Assembly: GCF_900116015.1 (NCBI RefSeq)
Contig: NZ_FOYH01000002.1
Coordinates: 1 to 64,000, forward strand
Origin: Enterobacter sp. kpr-6
GTDB taxonomy: Bacteria > Pseudomonadota > Gammaproteobacteria > Enterobacterales > Enterobacteriaceae
DNA: 64,000 bases
Direction: 5' to 3'
Shown: piece after piece, positions 57,054 to 64,000 of the stretch
Layout: each line of letters opens with the position of its first letter
Position numbering within the stretch: position 1 is the stretch's first letter
Notes under the pieces: model-generated
Seen by the model: the letters and a program-made list of their open reading frames with translations, nothing else
Database searches by the model: none
Told to the model about the DNA's origin: nothing
Program-made: the position numbers and the translations under genes

Positions 57054-57221
57054 CCCCCTCACCCTGGCCCTCTCCCTCAGGGAGAGGGGACGAAAACCCC
57101 CTCACCCTGGCCCTCTCCCCCAGGGTGAGGGGACGAAAACCCCCTCACCCTAACCCTCTCCCCAGGGAGAGGGGACGAACCCCCCCCCTCTCCCATGGGG
57201 AGAGGGCCGGGGTGAGGGGAA
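57054..57221. repeat. 43-bp GC-rich tandem repeats with internal dyads
   Basis: Unit CCCCCTCACCCTGGCCCTCT followed by CCCCCAGGGAGAGGGGACGA and AAA recurs at 57054-57096, 57097-57139 and 57140-57180; a fourth, altered copy with CCCTCTCCCATGGGGAGAGGG spans 57181-57221. Each unit carries the dyad CCTCTCCC/GGGAGAGG and so can form a stable hairpin. This is a REP-like intergenic element common in Enterobacter and other gamma-proteobacteria. Confidence 0.8.
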
Positions 57222-57243
57222 ATGGTTTCCCCATACTTCAGAT

Positions 57244-57275
57244 AAAAAAAAACCAACCCCGAAGGGTTGGTTTTG
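57244..57275 (-). terminator. fliC terminator
   Basis: On the minus strand AACCAACCC-TTCG-GGGTTGGTT followed by nine T, 20 bases after the fliC stop. A very strong intrinsic terminator. Confidence 0.92.
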
Positions 57276-57295
57276 CGAAACATCTAACCGGGAAA

Positions 57296-58864
57296 TTAAC
57301 GCAGCAGAGACAGAACGTTCTGCGTAACCTGGTTAGCCTGTGCCAGAACAGAAGTACCAGCCTGCTGCAGGATCTGCGCGCGGGACATGTTGGACACTTC
57401 GGTCGCGTAGTCAGCATCTTCGATACGGCTACGAGCAGAGGACAGGTTGTTTACGGTGTTGCCCAGGTTGGTGATGGTAGAATCGAAACGGTTCTGTACA
57501 GCACCCAGGTCTGAACGCAGGTTGTCAACTTTAGCCAGCGCTTCATCGATAGCGCTCAGCGGGTCAACAACTTGCTCTTCACCTACAGTCACTTTACCAG
57601 CAGTAGTAGACGCAGCATCCAGGTCAGCAGTTGCTTTGAAGTAAGTTTCTTTACCTTCAGCATTAGTGTTCTTGATGAAGTACTCAGTGGTAGCCTTGCC
57701 ATCTTTGTCTTTCGCTTCACGGGAGTACAGTTCGTTAGTACCCGCCATGGTCACGCCAGACATGTTCACGGAGATAGCTGGTTTAGCCGGAGTAGTAGAA
57801 CCCGGGATAGTCAGCACGTCGCCAGAAGAAACAGCGGTGAAGCCAGTCGCAGTAGAGGCAGTAGTAGAGTTACCTACAGTTACAACGCCAGAGTTCAGAT
57901 CAACGTTAGCAGTGAAGTTGGTAGTACCGTCACTCACAACGAAGGAACCGTTGGAGTTGTTAGCATAAACGGTGTAAGCCGGTTCTGGCGCGGTGTTATC
58001 CAGTTTAGCACCGGTAACATCAGCCATATCAACCAGCGTCGCAGCAGTGCCGGTACCGTTAACAAAGCTTGCCTGGCTCGCTGCTTCAGCAGTAGTAGAA
58101 GCGGCAACAGAAGAGCTGTAGGAAACTTTGTTGGTGTCTGCGTCGTAAGTGGCTGCGTAGTATGCACCGCCAGATTTTACGGCCAGAGAACCGTTGTCCA
58201 TTACTTTCAGTTCTGGAGTAGAACCGCTTGCAGCAGAGAAGGTGATCTCTTTAACAACAGCCGCGTTAGTAACAGCAGGTACCGCTGCTTTGATGGTGCC
58301 ATCAACTTTGGTCAGGTCTTTGGAGTTAACCTGGTTGGTCAGATCCAGTTTGTCCAGGCCCAGAGTCTTGGAGGTGATTTCTTTCAGGTCGATGTCGATG
58401 GTTTCGCCATCGTTCGCGCCAACCTGGATTTTCAGAGTCTGGTCAGAAGCCAGTACTTTCACGCCGTTGAACTGAGTCTGACCAGATACGCGGTCAATCT
58501 CGCCCAGACGCTGGGTGATTTCAGCCTGGATGGATTTCAGGTCGGAATCAGAGTTAGTACCGTTAGTTGCCTGTACAGACAGTTCACGAACACGCTGCAG
58601 GTTGTTGTTGATCTCAGACAGAGAACCTTCAGTGGTCTGCGCGATGGAGATACCGTCGTTCGCGTTACGAGAAGCCTGAGTCAGACCTTTGATGTTTGCG
58701 GTGAAGCGGTTAGCGATCGCTTGACCCGCGGCGTCATCTTTGGCGCTGTTAATGCGCAGGCCAGAAGACAAACGCTCAATAGCGGAGCCCAAAGAGGACT
58801 GGGATTTGTTCAGATTGTTTTGGGTCAACAGCGACAGGCTGTTTGTGTTGATGACTTGTGCCAT
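57296..58864 (-). CDS. fliC: Flagellin FliC
   Basis: A 522-residue flagellin. The conserved N-terminus (MAQVINTNSLSLLTQNNLNK, RINSAKDDAAGQAIANRFTA) and C-terminus (NLSSARSRIEDADYATEVSN, QANQVTQNVLSLLR) form the filament core; residues about 180-400 are the variable, surface-exposed part, very rich in Thr, Ser, Ala, Val and Gly. That region is the expected acceptor of the sugars made by the adjacent island. Transcribed from a sigma-28 promoter at 58935-58961. Confidence 0.98.
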   Translation of the reverse strand: MAQVINTNSLSLLTQNNLNKSQSSLGSAIERLSSGLRINSAKDDAAGQAIANRFTANIKGLTQASRNANDGISIAQTTEGSLSEINNNLQRVRELSVQATNGTNSDSDLKSIQAEITQRLGEIDRVSGQTQFNGVKVLASDQTLKIQVGANDGETIDIDLKEITSKTLGLDKLDLTNQVNSKDLTKVDGTIKAAVPAVTNAAVVKEITFSAASGSTPELKVMDNGSLAVKSGGAYYAATYDADTNKVSYSSSVAASTTAEAASQASFVNGTGTAATLVDMADVTGAKLDNTAPEPAYTVYANNSNGSFVVSDGTTNFTANVDLNSGVVTVGNSTTASTATGFTAVSSGDVLTIPGSTTPAKPAISVNMSGVTMAGTNELYSREAKDKDGKATTEYFIKNTNAEGKETYFKATADLDAASTTAGKVTVGEEQVVDPLSAIDEALAKVDNLRSDLGAVQNRFDSTITNLGNTVNNLSSARSRIEDADYATEVSNMSRAQILQQAGTSVLAQANQVTQNVLSLLR

Positions 58865-58934
58865 AATCTTTTCCTTAACAAGTTACGTCTTGAAGTTATT
58901 GGGCCGTTGCCCACGGTTTCTCACCGTAACCAGG

Positions 58935-58961
58935 GTATCGGCACCTCAAAAACGAACTTTA
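58935..58961 (-). promoter_or_regulatory. Sigma-28 promoter of fliC
   Basis: Minus strand TAAAGTTC (58961-58954), 11 bases, GCCGATAC (58942-58935), nearly the full FliA consensus. Confidence 0.92.
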
Positions 58962-59055
58962 GAAAATTTTCATTTTTTTCCTGCTATTTTTTTAAGCGCA
59001 GAAAAGCCGCTCCATTCCTTCATTATTCTCCGCATTATATTTACGCAAATATTAT

Positions 59056-59082
59056 TAAACTCTGCCGCAAGATTGCCGATAC
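59056..59082 (+). promoter_or_regulatory. Sigma-28 promoter of fliDST
   Basis: TAAACTCT (59056-59063), 11 bases, GCCGATAC (59075-59082), followed by the fliD start 38 bases later. Divergent from the fliC promoter. Confidence 0.88.
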
Positions 59083-59120
59083 CGTGCTTAACCACTGTTT
59101 GCAATATTAAGGGAACTCGC

Positions 59121-60533
59121 ATGGCTTCATTTACATCCTTGGGTGTCGGTTCGAACCTGCCGTTGAGTACGTTGCTGACGAATCTGGAGACAGCAGAAAA
59201 ATCGCGTTTAACGCCTATTACGAAGCAACAGAGCAGCTTCTCAGCAAAACTGACGGCGTTCGGCACGCTTAAAAGCTCGCTGGAAAAATTCCAGACGGCC
59301 AATACGACGCTAAACGATGCCGCGCTTTTTAAAAGCACAGTGGCGACCAGCTCAAGCACAGATTTGTCCGTCACCACAGCGGCGGGTGCAGCACCAGGTA
59401 TTTATAAAGTTAACGTGACCCAACTGGCTCAGGCGCAGTCTCTGCGCACGACCGCGACGGTGGCGAACACCAGCGATGCACAGGGCGACACCAGTGCAGA
59501 AAGCCGTACGCTGATCATTAAGCAGGACGGTAAAGAAAAACCGCTTGAGATTAAGCTGACTAAAGATCAGACCTCTCTCGCCAGCATGCGTGATGCCATT
59601 AACAATGCCAACGGCGGTGTGTCAGCCAGTATTGTTAAAGTGAAAGATGACGATTACCAGCTGGTACTGACGTCAACCGAAACCGGCCTCACCAATAAAA
59701 TGAGTGTTTCCGTGACCGGGGATCAAAAGCTGAATGAATTGCTCAGCTTTAACAACCCGGATGTTATCGGTAGCGGCATGTCGCAGATCGTGGAAGCGAA
59801 AGATGCGGAGCTCACGGTTAACGGCATCAATATTACCCGTAGCAACAACACCGTGACCGATGCGCCAGAAGGCCTGACGCTGAATCTGAACAAAGTGGCC
59901 AATGACATTACCGTCACCGTCACACAAAGCGATGATAAAGCCAAAGCCGCCGTTAAATCCTGGGTGGATGCGTATAACTCGCTGGTTGATACCATCGGTA
60001 CGCTGACCAAGTACACCTCGGTGGACGCCGGGACGGATGCGCAGGACAACAGTAATGGTGCCCTGCTCGGCGACGGCTCTGTGCGTACTATTCAGACCGG
60101 GATCCGCGCGCAGTTTTCTGCCAGCGCCAATGAAGGTAGCTACCAGACGCTGTCGCAAATGGGCATCACCCAGGATCCGGCCAGCGGCAAGCTGAAGATC
60201 GACAACGATAAACTCAGTGCCTCGCTGAAAACCAACTCGCTTGACGTACAGGCGCTGCTGGTTGGCGACGGTAAAACCACCGGCATGACCAGCAAGATCG
60301 GCAAGCTGGTTGACGGTTATCTGGCCGATGACGGCGTGATTGACAGTGCGCAGGACAGTATTAACACCACGCTGAAAAAACTGACGAAGCAGTATCTGTC
60401 CGTCAGTTCCAGCATCGACGACACGATTGCGCGCTATAAAACGCAGTTCACTCAATTAGACACCTTGATGAGCAAACTGAATAACACAAGTACTTATTTG
60501 AATCAGCAGTTCTCATCAAAAAGCTCTTCATAA
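59121..60533 (+). CDS. fliD: Flagellar cap protein FliD (HAP2)
   Basis: 470 residues from the ATG at 59121 (AAGGGAAC upstream); an open frame extends far upstream but only as antisense to fliC. N-terminal coiled coil (MASFTSLGVGSNLPLSTLLT), central domains, and C-terminal coiled coil (LTKQYLSVSSSIDDTIARYK, LNQQFSSKSSS). It forms the cap under which flagellin polymerises. Confidence 0.97.
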   Translation: MASFTSLGVGSNLPLSTLLTNLETAEKSRLTPITKQQSSFSAKLTAFGTLKSSLEKFQTANTTLNDAALFKSTVATSSSTDLSVTTAAGAAPGIYKVNVTQLAQAQSLRTTATVANTSDAQGDTSAESRTLIIKQDGKEKPLEIKLTKDQTSLASMRDAINNANGGVSASIVKVKDDDYQLVLTSTETGLTNKMSVSVTGDQKLNELLSFNNPDVIGSGMSQIVEAKDAELTVNGINITRSNNTVTDAPEGLTLNLNKVANDITVTVTQSDDKAKAAVKSWVDAYNSLVDTIGTLTKYTSVDAGTDAQDNSNGALLGDGSVRTIQTGIRAQFSASANEGSYQTLSQMGITQDPASGKLKIDNDKLSASLKTNSLDVQALLVGDGKTTGMTSKIGKLVDGYLADDGVIDSAQDSINTTLKKLTKQYLSVSSSIDDTIARYKTQFTQLDTLMSKLNNTSTYLNQQFSSKSSS

Positions 60534-60544
60534 ACGAGGTTGAT

Positions 60545-60949
60545 ATGTATACGGCGGGTACCAAAGCATACGCGCAAATCGGTGTAGAAAGCGCCGTAAT
60601 GAGCGCCAGTCCGCACCAGCTCATCGTCATGCTTTTCGACGGTGCGCATAGCGCGCTTGTGCGTGCGCGTTTATTTTTGCAGTCCGGGGAAATGGTGGCG
60701 AAAGGCGAAGCGTTGAGCAAAGCCATCAATATCATTGATAACGGTCTTAAGGCCGGGCTGGATCATGAAAAAGGCGGCGAGATCGCCACTAACCTGTCAT
60801 CACTGTATGACTACATGATCCGCCGCCTGTTGCAGGCGAATCTGCACAATGACGGCCAGGCAATTGAAGAGGTCGAAGGGTTGCTGGCCAATATTGCCGA
60901 TGCCTGGAAGCAAATTTCCCCTCAGCAAGCGGTCCAGGAGTCTATTTGA
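60545..60949 (+). CDS. fliS: Flagellin export chaperone FliS
   Basis: A 134-residue helical protein ([20 protein letters not shown]) with [20 protein letters not shown] and [20 protein letters not shown], the FliS signature. It binds the C-terminal helices of FliC in the cytoplasm and prevents early polymerisation. Eleven bases after fliD and overlapping fliT by 4. Confidence 0.97.
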   Translation: MYTAGTKAYAQIGVESAVMSASPHQLIVMLFDGAHSALVRARLFLQSGEMVAKGEALSKAINIIDNGLKAGLDHEKGGEIATNLSSLYDYMIRRLLQANLHNDGQAIEEVEGLLANIADAWKQISPQQAVQESI

Positions 60950-61320
60950 TGTCCCTTCATGTGGAGTTAGTCAGCCGTTGGCAGCGTGTTGCGCTGCTTA
61001 GCCAGTCGCTGCTGGAACTTGCTCAGCGTGGCGAATGGGATCTTCTGCTTGAACAGGAAGTTACCTATCTGCAAACTATTGAGGCGGTTATGAAAACTCA
61101 AACTCCACAGGGATTGCAGCAAAGCGTTCAGGATTTGGTAGCGGGCTATTTAAAACAGACGCTGGATAACGAGGTGCTTTTAAAGCAACTTCTGCAACAG
61201 CGTCTGAATGAATTAAGCGGGCTTATCAGCCAGTCCACCCGTCAGCAAAGCCTGAACAGCACCTACGGGCGTCTGTCCGGCATGCTCCTGGTACCGGAAC
61301 CCGGTACGCCCGCGCGATAA
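60946..61320 (+). CDS. fliT: Flagellar chaperone FliT
   Basis: A 124-residue helical protein ([20 protein letters not shown]) in the usual place after fliS. FliT escorts FliD to the export gate and, when free, inhibits FlhDC. The C-terminal part [16 protein letters not shown] is poorly conserved as usual. Confidence 0.94.
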   Translation: MMSLHVELVSRWQRVALLSQSLLELAQRGEWDLLLEQEVTYLQTIEAVMKTQTPQGLQQSVQDLVAGYLKQTLDNEVLLKQLLQQRLNELSGLISQSTRQQSLNSTYGRLSGMLLVPEPGTPAR

Positions 61321-61337
61321 ACTGCCGGTGCGTTATA

Positions 61338-61367
61338 CTCCAGAAGTCATATAAATGACTTCTGGAG
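61338..61367. promoter_or_regulatory. Perfect 13-bp inverted repeat before amyA
   Basis: CTCCAGAAGTCAT (61338-61350), loop ATAA, ATGACTTCTGGAG (61355-61367). It overlaps a TATACT at 61334-61339, and its right arm contains GGAG, the likely amyA ribosome site. It could be an operator, or an RNA hairpin hiding the ribosome site; without a T run it is not a standard terminator of fliDST. Confidence 0.65.
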
Positions 61368-61375
61368 CATGGAAG

Positions 61376-62860
61376 ATGAAAAATCCCACCTTATTGCAAT
61401 GCTTTCACTGGTATTACCCTGATGGCGGCAAACTCTGGCCGGAGCTGGCGGAGCGCGCATCGGGCTTCAATGATCTGGGTATTAACATGGTCTGGCTGCC
61501 GCCCGCCTACAAAGGCGCGGATGGCCCCCATTCACCAGGCTATGACTCCTACGACCTGTTCGACCTGGGTGAATTCGATCAAAAAGGCAGCGTTGCCACC
61601 AAATATGGCGACAAAGCCCAGTTACTGACCGCAATCAACGCACTGCAGGAAAATAAGATCGCCGTTCTGCTCGATGTCGTGGTCAATCACAAAATGGGCG
61701 CTGACGAGAAAGAAACCGTTCTGGTAAATCGCGTCAACAGTGACGATCGCACGCAAATCGATGAAGAGGTCATTGAGTGCGAAGCCTGGACCCGCTACAC
61801 CTTCCCTGTCCGTAACGGGCAATATTCACAGTTCATCTGGGATTACAAATGCTTCAGCGGCGTCGATCATATCGATAATCCGTCGGAAGATGGCGTCTTC
61901 AAAATCGTTAACGACTATACCGGCGAAGGCTGGAACGATCAGGTAGATAACGAAATGGGTAATTTCGATTACCTGATGGGATCGAATATCGACTTTCGTA
62001 ATCGCGCGGTGACCGAGGAGATCAAATACTGGGCCAGATGGGTAATGGATCAAACCCACTGCCAGGGATTCCGCCTCGATGCGGTGAAACACATTCCGGC
62101 CTGGTTCTATAAAGAGTGGATCGAGCATGTGCAGGAGGTGGCGGACACCCCGCTATTTATCGTGGCGGAATACTGGGCCAACGACGTGGGAAAACTGCAG
62201 AACTATATCAATCAGGTGGAAGGCAAAACCATGCTGTTTGATGCCCCGCTGCACATGAAATTTCACGAAGCCTCGCTCCAGGGGCGCGACTATGATATGA
62301 GCCAGATCTTTACCGACACGCTGGTGGAAGCCGATCCGTTTCACGCGGTGACGCTGGTTGCCAACCACGATACCCAGCCGCTGCAATCGCTGGAAGCGCC
62401 GGTAGAAGCCTGGTTTAAACCGCTGGCTTACGCGCTGATCCTGCTACGGGAAAACGGCGTGCCCTGCGTCTTCTACCCGGATCTCTACGGCGCAAGCTAT
62501 GACGATACCGGCGGCGACGGCGAGACCTACCACGTTGATATGCCGGTGATCCACCAGCTCGATCAGTTGATCCTCGCCCGCCAGCGCTTTGCCCACGGCA
62601 TTCAGACCCTGTGGTTTGATCACCCCAACTGCATCGCGTTCAGCCGCAGCGGCACCGAAGAGGATCCGGGCTGCGTGGTGGTGCTCTCGAACGGGGATGA
62701 CGGTGAAAAAACGCTGACGCTTGGGGAAAATTATGCCAACAAAAACTGGCGTGATTTCCTCGGCAACCGGGAAGAGACGGTCACCACCGACGAGAACGGC
62801 GCAGGGGTATTTACCTGTAACGGCGGCAGCGTGAGCGTGTGGATATTAGAAGAGGCGTAA
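61376..62860 (+). CDS. amyA: Cytoplasmic alpha-amylase
   Basis: 494 residues from the ATG at 61376, one fewer than E. coli AmyA. GH13 motifs: VVVNHK (region I), [10 protein letters not shown] (nucleophile Asp), EYW (acid Glu) and VANHDTQPL (last Asp). No signal peptide, so it hydrolyses internal maltodextrins. Next to flagellar genes as in E. coli, possibly regulated by the inverted repeat upstream. Confidence 0.98.
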   Translation: MKNPTLLQCFHWYYPDGGKLWPELAERASGFNDLGINMVWLPPAYKGADGPHSPGYDSYDLFDLGEFDQKGSVATKYGDKAQLLTAINALQENKIAVLLDVVVNHKMGADEKETVLVNRVNSDDRTQIDEEVIECEAWTRYTFPVRNGQYSQFIWDYKCFSGVDHIDNPSEDGVFKIVNDYTGEGWNDQVDNEMGNFDYLMGSNIDFRNRAVTEEIKYWARWVMDQTHCQGFRLDAVKHIPAWFYKEWIEHVQEVADTPLFIVAEYWANDVGKLQNYINQVEGKTMLFDAPLHMKFHEASLQGRDYDMSQIFTDTLVEADPFHAVTLVANHDTQPLQSLEAPVEAWFKPLAYALILLRENGVPCVFYPDLYGASYDDTGGDGETYHVDMPVIHQLDQLILARQRFAHGIQTLWFDHPNCIAFSRSGTEEDPGCVVVLSNGDDGEKTLTLGENYANKNWRDFLGNREETVTTDENGAGVFTCNGGSVSVWILEEA

Positions 62861-62865
62861 AGATA

Positions 62866-62899
62866 ACGCTGAGTGGCGCGTGCTCACTCAGCGTATTTT
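62866..62899 (+). terminator. Bidirectional terminator between amyA and yedD
   Basis: ACGCTGAGT (62866-62874) and ACTCAGCGT (62886-62894) pair perfectly, followed by ATTTTT; lies between convergent genes. Confidence 0.85.
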
Positions 62900-63313
62900 T
62901 CAGGGCAGCATGGAGGGCAGCGGTTTTTTCGTAAGCGCATCGGCGCATTCGGCGGTAGGACGATCCACACGCTTTAAGGTCATCCCGGCGTACTCAAGCT
63001 CATTGCCTTCACGCTCAATCCCGTAGATATCCAGCTCTCGCGTGACGTTATCCAGCGAATCTCCACGCAGCATTAATTTGCCCGGCACGGCGATCACCCG
63101 CTGCCACTGACGGCAATCCAGCGTATCCCCTTCGGCGGTGACAATCAGACTGGCAATCGCTTCCGGGCTGACCAGTTTGCTCTGCGGCCCCGCCGACTGC
63201 CAGTACCCCACCAGCCCCGCCGGTGCCGGGTGTTTCACCACATCCTGATAGTTTTCAACTTGCGCACAACCTGCAAGGAGCAGCAAAGCGCCAGATATTG
63301 CGACTTTTTTCAT
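62900..63313 (-). CDS. yedD: Lipoprotein YedD
   Basis: 137 residues from the second Met (63313), as in E. coli. Lipoprotein signal MKKVAISGALLLLAGCAQVE with lipobox LAGC; the mature protein is small and beta-rich (LVSPEAIASLIVTAEGDTLD). Probably in the outer membrane; function unknown. Confidence 0.95.
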   Translation of the reverse strand: MKKVAISGALLLLAGCAQVENYQDVVKHPAPAGLVGYWQSAGPQSKLVSPEAIASLIVTAEGDTLDCRQWQRVIAVPGKLMLRGDSLDNVTRELDIYGIEREGNELEYAGMTLKRVDRPTAECADALTKKPLPSMLP

Positions 63314-63504
63314 CATTTATTCGGCTCTAAGTGAAAAAAAAGAGTGTGGCATTAAAGCGTTGCCCCTGCCAGCGTTTCACCCTCCGGCCTTAAAATTGAT
63401 CTCTGCCAGCAAATGAACGTTTTGTGCTATGCAAACCGCGCCGCGCGTGTACTATCGCGGTTCATTTTCACTGATAGATCCTTCTGAGTTCAGAGGCTAA
63501 CAAT

Positions 63505-64000
63505 ATGTCATGGCAACACTTCAAGCAGACCTGGTTAATTAAATTCTGGGCACCTGCCCCTGCCGTCATCGCGGCGGGCATCCTCTCCACCTACTATTTT
63601 GGCATCACTGGCACTTTCTGGGCGGTAACCGGCGAATTCACCCGCTGGGGCGGTCAGTTGCTGCAACTGTTTGGCGTCCCTGCCCAGGAGTGGGGGTACT
63701 ACAAACTGATCCACCTCGACGGCACGCCGTTAACCCGTATCGACGGCATGATGATCATCGGCATGTTCGGCGGCTGTCTGGCGGCGGCGCTGTGGGCGAA
63801 TAACGTGAAGCTGCGGATACCCCGTAGCCGGATCCGCATCGCACAGGCGATTATCGGCGGGATCATCGCCGGATTTGGCGCACGCCTGGCGATGGGCTGC
63901 AACCTGGCGGCTTTTTTTACCGGTATTCCACAGTTCTCCCTGCACGCCTGGTTTTTTGCGCTGGCAACCGCTGTCGGCACCTGGTTTGGTGCGCGGGTAA
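63505..64000 (+). CDS. yedE: Selenium metabolism membrane protein YedE (partial, runs off right edge)
   Basis: Begins MSWQHFKQTWLIKFWAPAPA; 165 residues visible. At least three membrane helices are present, and RLAMGCNLAAFFTGIPQFSL carries the Cys motif of the YeeE/YedE transporter family (thiosulfate or selenium-compound transport). In E. coli yedE is linked with yedF. The C-terminus lies outside the window. Confidence 0.93.
   Translation, partial: MSWQHFKQTWLIKFWAPAPAVIAAGILSTYYFGITGTFWAVTGEFTRWGGQLLQLFGVPAQEWGYYKLIHLDGTPLTRIDGMMIIGMFGGCLAAALWANNVKLRIPRSRIRIAQAIIGGIIAGFGARLAMGCNLAAFFTGIPQFSLHAWFFALATAVGTWFGARV

Larger units (their letters stand above)
56945..57295. other. Intergenic region between the glycosyltransferase and fliC
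   Basis: 351 bases. The right part holds the fliC terminator (57244-57275), the middle a 43-bp tandem repeat array (57054-57221), the left the leader of the glycosyltransferase gene. A short plus frame at 56962 (MKEVNQHYDIKVHAQQWWNN) runs into the repeats and has no ribosome site. Confidence 0.55.

Noticed and set aside
57572-59110. A 512-codon plus-strand frame opposite fliC
   Set aside because: Antisense shadow of fliC, rich in Ser/Arg/Val. Its end crosses the fliD promoter.

Overview
The window is chromosomal DNA of an enterobacterium, most likely Enterobacter or a close relative (Leclercia, Lelliottia). The right part keeps the gene order known from Escherichia and Salmonella (glyW-cysT-leuZ tRNAs, pgsA, uvrC, uvrY, yecF, sdiA, tcyN-tcyL-dcyD-tcyJ, fliZ-fliA, then fliC, fliDST, amyA, yedD, yedE), and the proteins look closely related to those of E. 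coli. The identification rests on gene order and remembered family sequences; no search was run.

Positions 1 to about 37.86 kb are a lambdoid siphovirus prophage whose left end lies outside the window. Read from its integrase end leftwards it holds: tyrosine integrase and a DUF4224 protein (36.5-37.8 kb); a rightward early region with a YfdR-like HD hydrolase and a C4-type antisense RNA (35.3-36.5 kb); a CI-type repressor and Cro-like gene with four matching operators (33.5-34.5 kb); a leftward early/replication operon (YmfL-like, DUF4222, replication initiator with internal iterons, PerC-like, Dam methylase, LexA-N-like, RusA, Rha-like, DUF968, Q antiterminator; 27.3-33.4 kb); a three-gene AT-rich cassette on the opposite strand between Q and lysis (25.1-27.3 kb); a non-coding, hairpin-rich late leader (24.4-25.1 kb); lysis genes of the phage 21 pinholin/SAR endolysin/Rz/Rz1 type (22.7-23.9 kb); an accessory block with two paralogous membrane-anchored proteins, small transmembrane peptides and a broken second terminase small subunit (18.9-22.4 kb); HNH nuclease and P27/HK97-type packaging and capsid genes (12.3-18.9 kb); and a lambda-like tail operon with a programmed -1 frameshift, tape measure, tail tip and fibre (1-12.3 kb). 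Lysogeny and packaging genes look intact, so the prophage may be inducible.

The prophage lies directly downstream of the tRNA-Leu(UAA) gene of the gly-cys-leu operon. The tRNA, pgsA-uvrC-uvrY, sdiA and cystine/D-cysteine genes are ordinary chromosome.

Between fliA and fliC lies a roughly 9 kb flagellin-modification island of six genes on the minus strand: a large methyltransferase-TPR-OGT-type glycosyltransferase, a DegT/DnrJ-type aminotransferase, a WbqC-like protein, a divergent aminotransferase-like protein, an ATP-grasp/HAD fusion and an FkbM methyltransferase. Together they look able to make an amino-sugar or similar unit, attach it to flagellin and methylate it. fliC and fliD are divergent and each carries a clear sigma-28 promoter.

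The best candidates for something undescribed are the three-gene cassette at 25115-27277 (unknown protein, small acidic protein, PD-(D/E)XK-like nuclease), the paralogous membrane-protein pair with its neighbouring small peptides at 18.9-21.7 kb, and the composition of the flagellin-modification island.
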